Source: Plantago major
Taxonomy: Eukaryota; Streptophyta; Magnoliopsida; Lamiales; Plantaginaceae
Length of the DNA: 64,000 nt
Direction: 5' to 3'
Assembly (NCBI GenBank): GCA_026545765.1
Contig: CM048840.1
Location: 24,432,765-24,496,764, forward strand
Position 1 is the first letter of the stretch; each line of letters starts with the position of its first letter. The position numbers were made by a program, and so were the translations under genes. Below the pieces are notes generated by a model, which saw only the letters and a program-made list of their open reading frames with translations, did not search any database and was not told the DNA's origin. Shown here piece by piece: positions 24,632 through 36,429 of this stretch.

Positions 24632-24675
24632 CATATATCCAACAAACATTTCAGACAAGGAGATTTCATGTTTGA

Positions 24676-24683
24676 TATATAAA
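24676..24683 (+). promoter_or_regulatory. TATA box of DFR
   Basis: TATATAAA lies 86 bases upstream of the DFR start codon, which gives a leader of about 55-60 bases. Confidence 0.65.
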
Positions 24684-24768
24684 CGGACCCATACTAATCT
24701 AAATCGTATCATTCAATCAATCCCAATATACTTTAAAACAAAGTAAAGGAAACAAACTGTCTATAAGC

Positions 24769-26529
24769 ATGGGAAGCTTAGCACCATCACCACTCGCCAC
24801 AGTATGCGTCACTGGAGCCGGAGGCTTCATCGGTTCGTGGCTTGTCATGAAGCTGCTAGAACGTGGCTATATCGTTCGTGCAACTGTCCGTGATCCTGGT
24901 ACAAAATCTTGCACTAGCAATTGACTATCAAAATTTCCTCACTTGAAGAATCTTACTAACGAGTCTTGTTGCGTAGATAATGTGAAGAAGGTGAAATATC
25001 TAACTGAATTGCCAAAAGCGGATACGAACTTGACATTGTGGAAAGCGGATATGACAGTAGAAGGGAGTTTCGATGAAGCCATACAAGGCTGTGAAGCAGT
25101 CTTTCACTTAGCCACTCCTATGGAATTTGATTCGTTGGATCCTGAGGTAATTTTTTCCACTACTTAGCTTCTAACTTAGGATAATTTGTGGTCGACGGAG
25201 AATCTAAACAGTCAAATGAGTATATAGAATAGCAGGACGAGAGGAATATTACTACGATAATCCTACTGACATGGCTTAGTAATATATGGCAGAATGAAGT
25301 CATCAAACCAACGATTGAGGGCGGGCTGAGCATCATGAGATCATGCGTGAAGGCAAAAACAGTCAAGAAATTTATCTTCACAACATCTGCTGGGACTTTG
25401 AATGTTGAAGAACACCAGAAACCAGTCTATGATGAATCCTGTTACAGTGATCTGGAGTTCATTTACTCCAAGAAAATGACTGGATGGGTCAGTTCATCTT
25501 TACTTGTAAACTTCTAAAGGAGTTATCTTAGAATGCTGTTAAAAATGGTTCTATTTTCTGTGCAGACATACTTTGTGTCTAAAATACTGGCTGAGAAAGC
25601 AATGTTGGAAGTGGCCAAAGAGACTGATATAGACTTCATTATAATCATACCGCCTGTGGTTGTTGGTCCATTCATCACCTCCACATTCCCACCTAGCCTA
25701 ATCACTGCTCTTTCGCCAATCACCGGTACTATATACTTCCATGTTTTCAACATCATGACGCATAACAGCTGCTGCAATCAACCTAATTTTTCCTGTGCAA
25801 TTTGACTAGGGAATGAGGCTCACTACTCAATCATGAAGCAGGGCCAATTTGTGCATATAGACGACATATCCGAGGCTCATATATTCCTCTACGAGCATCA
25901 TCCCAATGGAGAAGAAGGAAGATACATTTGCTCCTCTGATGATGCTACCATTTATGATATAGCAAAATTGATCAGAGAAAAATGGCCTGAGTATTATATA
26001 CCCGAAGAGTAAGCCTTATGTTCTCTCATCTATAGCAACCGGTGCAGATCATTTAACCCACAAGCATGACATATTCTCGGTTGATAAATACACAATCATC
26101 ACACATGAACATAATAAATCCTACATGACTCAAGATATTGCATTCGAATAAATACTGCACATAATGAATTCATAGCTGAATAGGACCAATGTTGTTGTAA
26201 TCAACAGATTTGAGGGCATCGACAAGGATATAAACGTGGTGAGATTCTGCTCCGACAAATTGACAGGATTGGGCTTCAAATTCAAGTACGGCTTGGAGGA
26301 AATGTTAAGAGGAGCCATTGAGACTTGCCGGGAGAAAGGAATGCTTCCATATTCCACTCAAAAGCATAGCAATGGAGAGAATAACGGATTCACACCAGAC
26401 ACCAAAAACAAGCAGAAGTCTCTTGGTCAAGAACAAGAGTCAATTCTCACATCAGATGAGAAACATAAGAAAGGAGAGAATGCCCAGCTCTTGGACATTG
26501 AAGAAAAGCATACTAATGAAAAATTCTAG
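24769..26529 (+). CDS. DFR: Dihydroflavonol 4-reductase
   Basis: Six exons join in frame: 24769-24898, 24977-25146, 25293-25487, 25566-25725, 25810-26008 and 26208-26529, giving 391 residues. The enzyme reduces dihydroflavonols to leucoanthocyanidins with NADPH in the cytosol (anthocyanin and proanthocyanidin branch). Visible features: the Rossmann motif TGAGGFIG (15-22), the SDR triad S132, Y167, K171 (YFVSK), and '[20 protein letters not shown]', the substrate-specificity region, with Asn137 at the position that makes an Asn-type DFR. '[19 protein letters not shown]' and 'EGRYICSS' are also typical. Exon number and positions match plant DFR genes. Less usual: Pro in '[10 protein letters not shown]' where most have Thr, Thr in GWTYF, and a charged C-terminal extension of about 45 residues after LPYST. 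No lesion is seen. A DFR-like paralogue with other substrates is the main alternative. Confidence 0.93.
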
Positions 26530-26857
26530 AATTTGTTGCAAGAGGTACTATGTTTTCATCTATTAAGGCCATTTAAGCTTTGTTGTACCAAAGAAATTCA
26601 AATTTCGAATAATTGTAATGTTTTAATACCAGAATGAGTTATAACAGTGACAGCTGAACTCGGTACAAATTTCTAACTTCTAAGTAGAGAGAACAGACTG
26701 TTGTTTACTGGTAGACTTTCTACCAATTTCTAAGAGCAAATTTACATAAAGAATCAGAAGTAAGAATTTAACTGCAATGGAATGATAAATAAGGAATTTA
26801 CTTGCTGCAGCCAGATTTTCCTACACAAACTGTACAGTGAGAGAAAAATGCCTCAAG

Positions 26858-29800
26858 TCACCGCTCCTCAGAGTTGAACTTGTTCCAAGCCTCCTACATT
26901 ACGAGGAACATGCACATCAAAGATGATAGATAGAAAAGGCAAGAGAGCACAGGACCAGAATATTATTGTTATGGAACAGAGCAAATGTTAAGGTGCTGCT
27001 AATATAAGAAAGAAAAGCACCACAAGGTTCAATTAAATGCAACACAAATATGAATGGGTTCATCAAGTTACAACACAATCTAATCAGAAAGAAATACGAT
27101 ATGCATAAAAGAACATTCTGGTTTTTCTAATCTCTCTCTCACACACACACACACAAAACCAGTAGCAGTACCAGTGCAATGGAGCACACACGAAATGAGG
27201 CCTTGGGCTATAAATTACAAATTTTCTTGGAATAGGACAAAATTAAACATCTTATACTCTCCAAGAATGAAGAATAAACAGGGTGGTCTTAAGAAACGTC
27301 GTCAAGAATCTAACTCCTCAGGCAATGGAGAACTTTAAAGTCTAAGCTCATCAATTTTAACTTTCATAACAAAACCACATCCTTTGGAAAAGTTCTATAT
27401 ATCTCGGCAAAGGAAAATTATATATTTAGGCAAAGCACATGATAATGGGAATTCACCAAAAGTTTCTGGCCTATTTTCCCACACATCAAACAAATTTTTC
27501 ACTCATATAAAGACAAGCTTTCAGCATTTACAACATTATTTTGTAAGAGCTAGTTCAAGAGATTCATATACAACTAGACATTGATGGTTAAGCACTAATG
27601 TCATAGCATCGTTTAAGAGACAGTTTGATAGTGCACTCAAACATTGAAATACCACGAGTCAACTAATTTTATGACCATTGAAAATAAGAAAAGATATGAA
27701 ATAACTTAGCATTACACTAACCTTAAGAAGATCAAAAACCTTCTCACATATGTACTTTTGCTGAAGTGTTGCACCACGTTGTTGTAATTTGTCAGGGTGC
27801 ACAAAAAGGGTCGCTTTCCTGTAAGCTTTTTTCACAGCCACCGTAGTTATAACTTCAGTTAATGGAACTGGCTGCCAACCGCTGTTTGATCCGAGTATCT
27901 GAGGAAATATTATACACAAGTTACAAAGTCCAAATCTATTAGATATTTCTTCAAGTGTTAACTTCTCTTTTCCAAGATGAAATGTCCTCAAAAAATTATA
28001 ACCGATGACATGCAAAAGGAGTAAAATACATGCCACATTAATGACAAATTAGGACTGTAGATTGCGATGCCACAGAAAATGCATGCCGGCTAAAAGATAC
28101 ATATTGCAGTGTATGCATATGATAGGACAACACATACATATTGCAGTGTAGAAAGCAGTGCTCGAAGATTTCCCTCTTTTCCTCGTGACCACCTCTTCAC
28201 TTCAGCATCAAGAGTTTCGGCAATTCTCTGCAGGAAAGTTTCAATAATAAATTCCCAACCTCAGATGAAAAATAAGAATCTCACTCAAAGAAACAAGTAC
28301 GTACATTCCTCTCCTCTCTTTCCTTTTGGGCGAAAATATCGCGCTTAGTTTTCTCAGCCAGGGCGTTTGCCTGAAACATGCCAAAATATATCAAATAATG
28401 TCAACATCTTAATATAGGGAAATAAGGGGGAGAAAAAAAAGAAAGATAGAACCGAAGGTACATACTGCTCGCTCAGCTGTTCTTCTGTACCTCTCCAACC
28501 GAGCTTTATGTCTCTGCGGTGATTCGCCTTCAGCACCTACAAAATTAGATATTCTCTAAGAAACCATGGCATTTGTCTTCTTTAAATTTGATTGCTTTCG
28601 TAAAGACGAGTATATTATTAAAATTCCAGCTATAAGTGGACAGCAATATAGCAGTCCAGGGACATAATGAATTTGCCAAATAATCATTATTCAGCTAATC
28701 ATAAATTACATACCGGCATTAGCTTGGAGAGTTGAATGTCTCAACCCACTTGAGGTTCCTCTATCCTGAAAGTGAATGTCCTGAAAATACAGCAACATAT
28801 CTCAACAAATCTCAAGCAAAATGGTTTTACACGAGTAAAAACAAGGAAGCATACTCACAGATGACATAGAGCTTTGTTTCATATCAGAAGATCCAGAGGA
28901 AACAGAAAACTTCCCAGAGGCAGATCTTTCTATGCGTTCAAATGCAGCCCTTTCAGCCATTGATTTTTCCATAGCTCTCTGTCTAGTCTCTCTCTCCTTA
29001 GTAGCATACTCAGCCCTTTGCCTGGCCTCCAACGATGCCCTCTCCAGTCTCTCTCTAGCCTGTGCCATAGCTCTTTGTCTTACTTCAGCAGTAGCTCTTG
29101 CCACAGCAGCTCTCTCCGCCTTTTCACGAGCTTCGGCATAGGATTTTTCATAAGCATCGAAGGCTGCTTTGTCAACAGCCATCCTGTCCTTTTCTCTTTC
29201 CCTTTCCCGCTCCCGTTCTTCTTCCAGTTTTCTTAAATGTTCATTTTCCAGCTCAATGTCCCTTCTTATTCTATCCCCTATCTTTTGGTCTTTTGCAGCA
29301 ATATTCTCTTTCACGTTTCTGTCTCTTGTTTCACCAATTTGATCCTTGTCATGTTTTCTTGAACAGAATTGATCCTCATTATGTCCCAAGACTGATGAAG
29401 CATCCTCCCCTTTACTTCCCTTGACAGCTCGGCATGTAGTGTCGGTAGCCCTGACATCTGCCTCTTTGATGACGACTGGAGTTTGTTTAATTGTTGGCTC
29501 CCTGTTATCTTCAGCATAATTTATCTTGCCAATCTCATGGCTGTTACCAATTGGCGATGCAGTCTTCTCCGGGAGAGTACATGCAGACTCCCTCCTAATG
29601 CCACCCATATTTGAATCTTTCAATTGCTCAGGTGAAGAAAACAACTTTGATCTCTTCCCGGTGCTAGAATTTTCAGCTTGCAACTCATTTTTTTTCATGC
29701 CAACACTGTTGAAGTTGCCTTTTACAAGGTGGTCCTCTGTTTCAGCCCCACAATATGCTCGTTCCTGACTTTTTTCTGTTATATGAGAAGTATCATGCCT

Positions 29801-32800
29801 TGAACTAAACTTGGTTGCAGTCTCTTCTTCAAACTTGTGTTCTTGATCAGGTATCTTCATATTATCCCCTTTTACAGAAGCATTAATCTCGTGGTCCCAA
29901 TGTATTCGCACATCATTTCCATCCAACTCAATGAGTTCATCTTCATCAGCCTCTTCACTCAGCTTTTCCGAACCAGTATCACCACTCAAGGACTTACCCG
30001 GTTCAGTATCAGATTTACTGTCTCCCAAATCACTGTCTGTTTCTAATATAGCATCTCCAGTTCTCTCTTTTCTTATGACTGACTCAGACACCACATGTTG
30101 TCCTTTGTCATTTTCAGCCTGTTCAGAAGCAATTATAAATGTCAAATCATTTGAGATCTCTTCAACAGCCTCAACACTACTCACCTTGTCTTTGTCAGCA
30201 AAAAGAGTAAATTTTTTGTCCCCATTGCATTCATGCAAAACAGCTACACATGCTTCCTTGCTGCTATCTCCATCTTCCTTAGCATCTTTGACCAACTGCT
30301 CATTCTCTACCAGCATATGAGACTCTACTAATTTGTTTTGATTTCCTAACCAAGAAGCTCCATTTTGTTGCTTTTCAGTAGCTTCCTGTTCATTTCTCTC
30401 ATTTACTCTTTCACTGATTCCTTCTCGCCCCACATTATGTAATCTTTGCTGATACTGTTCGCTCAGAATACTTTTCTCATATTTTCCATTGTTCATCTTT
30501 CTTGTTTGAGCATCTCTGGACCTATTGATCTCAGAAGATGCATTTGAACTGTAATTTTTTGTTACATCTTTTTGAATGCAATCAACTTCTACTCCACCAT
30601 GTTCAGACAAATCAAGGTCTATATATGGCATTACACCTTCTCCAGCTTGCTGGTCATACTCTGAAAACTCCTTTCTGCCACCCGACAGCATCTCTGTTTC
30701 TTCGCTCTGGTGCTTGTTGCTCCCATAATAACCTTCTCCCGTCATTTCGAATTGATTCCTCTTCCCATCCCATCTAGCAGCATCCTCTGTGACTATTAGT
30801 GTATCACCGTCTTCCTTCTGACTAAAAGCTTTTGACTCTGTTGTCTTTGAGTTCCTACAAGCTTCTGGGTTTTGAAATTGCATTGGAACATTTATATTGG
30901 ATTCTGCAACCACCTCAATATGCTCTACAGATATATCTTTTTCAATCACCTCAAAATATTCTGTTTCTTTCCTCCATGCAACAGGACATTGAGGTATATC
31001 AGTAAAAGGCTGGCGAAATTGCACTCCTCCGCGCACTGGAAATTCTTCGTTTCTGTCCTTTGCAGAAGGTGGTGAAGTTGTGGGATGTTTTCTATGTGGC
31101 TGAAGCATTTTTTTACCCTGAAAGCTGTCGTACTCACCAGCTGTCTGGTGCACTTGCTCCTCTTCTACCATAGAATCTTCCAAATGCCATTTGCTATCAT
31201 CCCATGAGTCCACTCGTTCTACTGATCCTTTAGTGCTGACACGCTTCACGTTGAAATTTTTATTTTCATTTCTGATAGCCTCGATCGATGGGATGGCATT
31301 TACATCTACCTCAAAAGGAGCCGTGGAACCATCCACCACTCTCTCAGACCCATAACTTTTAGAGACCTTGTGTTTTGAATTTAATCCTTGACGTTCTTCC
31401 TTTTTATGCGACTGGAGCATTTTTTCACCCTGAAAGCTGTCATACTCACCAGCTGTCTGGTGCACTTGCTCCTCTTTTTCCATAGCATCTTCCAAATGCC
31501 ATTTGCTATCATCCCATGAGTCCACTCGGTCTACTGATCCTTTAGTGCTGACACGCTTCATGTTGAAATTTTTACTTTCATTTCTGATAGCCTCGATCGA
31601 TGGGATTGCATCTACATCCACGTCAAAAGAAGCCGTGGAACCATCCACCACTCTGTCAGACCCATAACTTTTAGAGACCTTGTGTAATGAATTTAATCCT
31701 GGACATTCTTCCTTTTTATCAACTATTGCAGGCGGTGGCCTGGAAGGTGGTGGCAGTCTAGAGGGCCTAGTACGAAGACTGATATCAGAAACCGACACAA
31801 ATGGTCTTTCCAGCGAGAAAGTATCACTTTCATGTTCCTCAGAATGACTATAGTCACTTTTACGTGTGTAAGAGCCACTTTCTGAGGGGTTAGACAGATT
31901 CTTATGTTTAACATCATCAGTCACAGGCTCAGTACAGCACTCAAACTCCCCATCCCCAGAAATAGGAGCTTCAAAGTGAGAAGCAGTGTGTTCAGGACCA
32001 GCACCAAACTTAATCCCATGACTGGCCTCAGCAAACACTTCGTCCATGACTCTCCGGCCAGATTTGCTGTAAGACACATTTAATTGCGTCTTGCATTGAG
32101 AATCAGCATGGGCATCTGATAACCTGCAACTCGTCTCCGATCCAGCCAAAGGATCTAATTCATCCGAGAGAGTTCCACTTTTTGCTGGACTCCTGAGGAT
32201 TTTGCAGTCAGAAAAAATCACTAATAAAATTTCAACAGAACAAATCAAAAGTGAACACAACCACCCTCAACATATACACCTACGAAAACAGAAAGAAAGA
32301 ACGAAACACGTTGATAAACTAGCTCTAAGTGTGAAGAATCTGAGACCAGAGATGACAAGTTAAAAATAGTCCCACTCCTTTATGCCTTAGCCAAGGTAAA
32401 ACAGAAACAAGATGTTAAAAAGGCTAAATCCAGTACAAGATTCCTTAATCACATAAGGTACAACTCTTGGTGCACGTCTCTGTCAATCATAAATGCTGAA
32501 TGTTATTCAGTGATCCAACAAAGCCAGTCCTACACAGACACTTGAGGACCATTTCGTACCACCAAAACCTCTCTCTATCCCTAGAAATAATGAATTTAGT
32601 CCAACACCAGCTAACTAGAACAATTTCATCACAAACGTGACAGGTAATCACATCATACCAAACAGTAAAATAATGTTCCCTTCAAATTAATTAAAAAAAG
32701 TAAAACAAATAGAGGTTTAAAAAAAAAAAAAGAGAGAGAGAAGGAAATGCAGAATGTGTGTGTAGAATGTAGATAGATATACCAGGACTCATCGGAAGAG

Positions 32801-33135
32801 TCATAACCAGCACTGGACTGGCCAACAACATCCTCAAACGACGCCGTGAAATCGAACCCCTTACACTCACCAAAAACCTCCCCGTAGGTGAAGTGGAGGT
32901 CGGAATCGTTAGCGGCGATGATCGGAATGTTGATCACCGGAATAGACGAGGAGCGAGAAGAGTGAAATCCGCCGAAAATCTCAGCGTAGTCCTCGAGCCT
33001 GGGAGCCAATGTAGGCGCGCCGAACTTCGGCGCACCGCCGAAAACGTCGTCGTAGACGGACTTGTGAGAGGTGAAGGAGGAGCTGTTAGGGTTGGAATTG
33101 AAGCTTCGTTTTGGAATAGGAATGTTACTCGCCAT
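26858..33135 (-). CDS. AUL1: Auxilin-like protein 1 (J-domain clathrin-uncoating factor)
   Basis: Eight exons splice in frame: 32783-33135, 28859-32192, 28714-28780, 28466-28536, 28305-28370, 28138-28227, 27722-27898 and 26858-26893, giving 1397 residues. The N-terminus has '[42 protein letters not shown]', the hallmark of plant auxilin-like proteins. A very long acidic, Ser/Glu-rich middle follows, then an E/R/A-rich helical segment (about 1120-1215) and the C-terminal J-domain with HPD at 1361-1363. The last exon encodes only [12 protein letters not shown]-domain auxilins recruit Hsc70 to strip clathrin from vesicles; that role is known for the family and inferred here. Exon 2 contains a 312-bp in-frame tandem duplication. 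The gene is tail-to-tail with DFR, with 328 bases between the stop codons. Confidence 0.93.
31093..31716 (-). repeat. 312-bp in-frame tandem duplication inside AUL1 exon 2
   Basis: Two adjacent copies, period 312 bp (104 codons), begin at '[20 protein letters not shown]' and '[20 protein letters not shown]' and end near '[13 protein letters not shown]' and '[13 protein letters not shown]'. The offset is seen, for example, at CCCTGAAAGCTGTC near 31116 and 31428. The copies differ at a modest number of bases and stay in frame. Confidence 0.92.
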
Positions 33136-33486
33136 TGGAGGAGCTACAACTTTGTGTTTGAGTTTCTGGTTTCTTCACTTTCTTCGAGGCTCTGGGTATT
33201 TTTGTGCAGTGAGTGAGAGTGAAGGAGTGGGGTGGGTACATGGAGAACATGGAACGGGAGGGAGGGAGGGGTAGAATGGGGAATGTCTGTTTGAATTTTC
33301 AGAGATGACAAATTTTGGTGCTTTCTTTTGTGCCTTTTTGGTGATGGAAGATGGACCGGGTTTTCCGGATTTTGTCATAGTGCAAGTATATGACGTTTCT
33401 CTCCTTACTTTCGGATTTATGTTGGGTCTTTCCTCCGTTACTTTTTTTTTAATTCTATATAATATACTTTATGCCTCACCAACTTT

Positions 33487-33690
33487 CGTAGTGTTTGATT
33501 TTGTATACGAAGATTAATGTAGAGTGCGAAAATTAAAAGTGATATATTTGATTTTGTATATGAGATTAATGTGGAGCACGAAAAGTTAAAGGTGATGTAT
33601 CTGAATTTGTATGGAAGATTAATGTGGAGCGCGGAAAATTAAAGGTGATATATTTGATTTTTTTTTACGAAGAGCGAGAAAGTTGAAAGT
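33487..33690. repeat. Degenerate ~57-bp tandem repeat
   Basis: Three to four imperfect units built on 'TTTGATTTTGTATACGAAG', 'ATTAATGTGGAGCGCG' and 'AAAATTAAAGGTGATATA'. The last unit is eroded. Confidence 0.8.
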
Positions 33691-34733
33691 TATAAATGCA
33701 ACGGGCGTAAATTATGTCAGAAATAAAAACAGTATATTTTTGACAGATATAATGAAATAGAGTATGTAAGATTTTTTTCTAGAACAGAGGAATTAATGTG
33801 TGTATATACTTATCATCAAGTGAATTTTTATATTATTATTTGATTAAAGTAATGTGGTTTGATTATAATAAATAGATTTGATAAATGTGAAATTTTGATC
33901 AAGAGGGCTAATTTGAAGAAGTAATATTGTTATGTTTTCATAAAATATGTTGCTGGTGGATTTGATTTCAACTTCTAATCGTTCGCATTTTTGCCTGGTA
34001 AAGGAACTTATTGATATACTAGATGATGGTTCTATAGTCATCCACTAGTTTCAAGCTTGGTTTGAGCACATTGTTTGGGTTTGGGAGTTCACCCTTGTAA
34101 TAATCTTGGAGGGATATGTATTCCTCGGAGCGTTTCTTATGAATTATGCAACGTTTTTTTAATATTAATGAAAATCCTTTTTTTGCCTTTTCCAAATAAT
34201 AAAAACAAAATCCACTATTACTTAATTCATCAGCTACCATTTAATTGATCACAAAGTGTCCACTTTTATTTTGGCAAACAAACACTTTATAGTATATCCT
34301 AACATTTATTTGGATAGATATGTTGCGGAATATTTCATTAAAAGATAATTTGATAAATCACAGCACGTAACTTATTATTAATAAAATAAATTAGTTGATT
34401 GTATCTTATATCGTTAAGGGATCATCTAATGTATTAAAGGGATATATGCAATAATTTATGAGTTACAAATACAAGCTAAATTAAAGAGAATCAGCTTTTG
34501 TGATTGTTTCTACAAAAATGAGGCAGAATCTTTAAATTAAACTATCCACTTTATAAGTTCTCAATTTTCATTACCCAAGACTATATTAATTAACTCATTA
34601 ACAATGATATTTTCACTTTTTGTTTTTCATAAATAGAGTGATACACATGTAATTATGTAAATGAATAGATAGACATGAACCAAATAAAGGCAGGTTCATA
34701 TTTGTAAAGCTAAAAGCAGCTCAAGTAGTGATC

Positions 34734-34777
34734 ACATCATATCATATCATATCATATCATATCATCTCATCTCATGT
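34734..34777. repeat. (ATATC)n microsatellite
   Basis: Runs of ATATC units passing into TCATC/TCATG variants. Confidence 0.85.
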
Positions 34778-34939
34778 CATGACCATTATATTCATCCATT
34801 TTGCTCAATTATTTTGCCTCCGCTGACACATCATATTCATACTTGTGACTACTGAACGTCTTACTTAAACTTAGAAAACAAATAAGACATATACCTCTTC
34901 AATTTCTAGAATGATCTGGCAAGGAAAATGGAAAATTTG

Positions 34940-34944
34940 GTATG
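34940..34944. repeat. Target-site duplication of the gypsy element, left
   Basis: GTATG directly before the left LTR, identical to 47740-47744 after the right LTR. Confidence 0.85.
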
Positions 34945-35619
34945 TGATATGTACCTTTAAGTTCTACTCCCGAACTAAGAAGACTTAATTATAACGGGAC
35001 AATGCTATCAAGGGAATTCGACCTCACCAAAGTTAAAGGTCCGACTACACCAAAATCCAGATAGCTGTCTTAATACTTCAACCTTCTGATCAATCCAAGT
35101 TTCATCAACTTAAATGAGCCATTAAAAGCCCATTAAAAATGAGCCCAACTTAGCATGGACGAATTCGGACCGTACACTTGGCACTCATTCAAGAGGATGA
35201 TAACAAATCTTACCTATAAATACAAGGCCTCTACTCCTCATAAAGCAGTGTATTCTTGAAAATCTACTATCGAGTTCTTAAGTCCTAGATTGAAAAGTCG
35301 ACCGACTTATTAACTAGTTGAATCTAATCTAGGGTTGTCTAGACAAACCGCCCAAAAGGGTCTAACCCTTATTTTCCGTCACAAACAACGACGGACACCA
35401 CCGAGGACCGAAGACGCAACATAGACGGACTCGACCTCGGTCCACTTTTTCGTCAAGACACTTTTCGACTTTCGAAGTCACGAATTTAATCAAAGTAAAG
35501 CGACTTGAACCAAGGACTAAACGACTTCCGCTAACTGATATCATCGTTCGAGTAAGAACTACATCCATCTAGGGCGTCGACGAACTAACTAGCGACTTAT
35601 CCATTTTTACCCCACATCA
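34945..35619 (+). repeat. Left (5') LTR of the chimeric gypsy element
   Basis: Starts TGATATGTACC and ends CCCCACATCA, with TGAT/ATCA ends. A CCTATAAATACAAGG TATA box lies near 35214-35228. At 675 bp it is shorter than the other two LTR copies (703 bp) and has many differences from them. Confidence 0.92.
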
Positions 35620-35622
35620 TAT

Positions 35623-35640
35623 TGGCGCCGTCTGTGGGAA
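35623..35640 (+). other. Primer-binding site of the chimeric gypsy element
   Basis: TGGCGCCGTCTGTGGGAA three bases inside the left LTR. The same motif occurs in reverse at about 41919-41938 next to the inverted LTR. The tRNA was not identified. Confidence 0.75.
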
Positions 35641-36429
35641 TCACTTAGTACAAAAAGTCATGGCTCGATAGAAGACGTACTAGAAGGACTCGAGAATCCT
35701 TAGATCAACAACTTCGATGTTGGGCCCGAAGTCAAGTCCGCAACCGCACTTACGGAAGTCAATCCTTTCACAGAAATCAACGGATCAATGAACATGATGA
35801 TAGGAATGGCCTCAAGCTTCTCTTTCCACCACGGAACGAGCGGACAAAGAACGCCCTCCCAATCCACCAACTCGGCACCGTACGCAATGATCGTTATACC
35901 TCGTGTCACTCGCCGATCTGGCGGAATCTGATGAAGCTCAAATTCAACTTTTGCAAGCCGCATTACTAAGGACCCAACCTCAATTAGGGCGTGAACCTCC
36001 CGCATAACTCTAACCACGCACCACGAAGAAGCGCTCCGTATTGCCAATCCGAATCAACCCAAGTAACAACAGATCATGTGGAAGAATCCAGAGGACCCCC
36101 GAACTCTTGAAATACCGATCGGTCCGAAAGTCTCAGAGCCTCAAGCCATAGAGCCCCGGGAGACTTACGAAACATGCTAAATCGTCGGGCTCGGAGTAAT
36201 TTGCACTCGAGAAACAATCGGAGGACAAGTAGAGAGGGAACATGGGAGTCGGAGAGAACACGTCGTGACTCCTTCTCGAACCACCGCAAAATTGCAACGT
36301 CGAGATGACGGAGAAGGGACCACGGGAGAAATCTGACGAGGAGAACGAAACTCTCAACGGTACAGGCGACACTCCACCCCAAAACCATCCCGCCATGGGC
36401 GATTCCGTAATGAAAGAATACACTGAACC

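Larger units (their letters stand above)
23473..24675. other. DFR upstream region, no gene seen
   Basis: AT-rich non-coding DNA between the Harbinger element and the DFR TATA box. It includes a TCAGTT-rich dispersed repeat (about 23995-24105) and two G-boxes (listed separately). Confidence 0.45.
33136..34939. other. AUL1 upstream region and intergenic, no gene seen
   Basis: The first 200-300 bases should be the AUL1 leader and promoter. The rest is AT-rich and holds a tandem repeat (33487-33690) and a pentanucleotide microsatellite (34734-34777). No supported coding region. Confidence 0.45.

Noticed and set aside
24904-24976. Apparent stop codon soon after the DFR start
   Set aside because: It lies in intron 1 (24899-24976). 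Splicing at CCTG|GTACAA and GCGTAG|AT restores the usual RDPDNVKKVK sequence, so DFR is not a pseudogene.
28098-28152. Short duplication TACATATTGCAGTGTA at an AUL1 splice donor
   Set aside because: Only about 16 bp. One copy is the true exon 6 end and the other lies in the intron; the frame supports a single donor, so it was not treated as alternative splicing.
28931-30320. Several plus-strand frames opposite the auxilin exon
   Set aside because: Shadows of the long acidic coding exon on the minus strand.
34019-34240. Minus-strand frame with a gene-like look (EYISLQDYYKGELPNPNNVL)
   Set aside because: 73 codons only, in AT-rich intergenic DNA, no splice partners found and no family recognised. 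It could be a gene fragment but cannot be supported.
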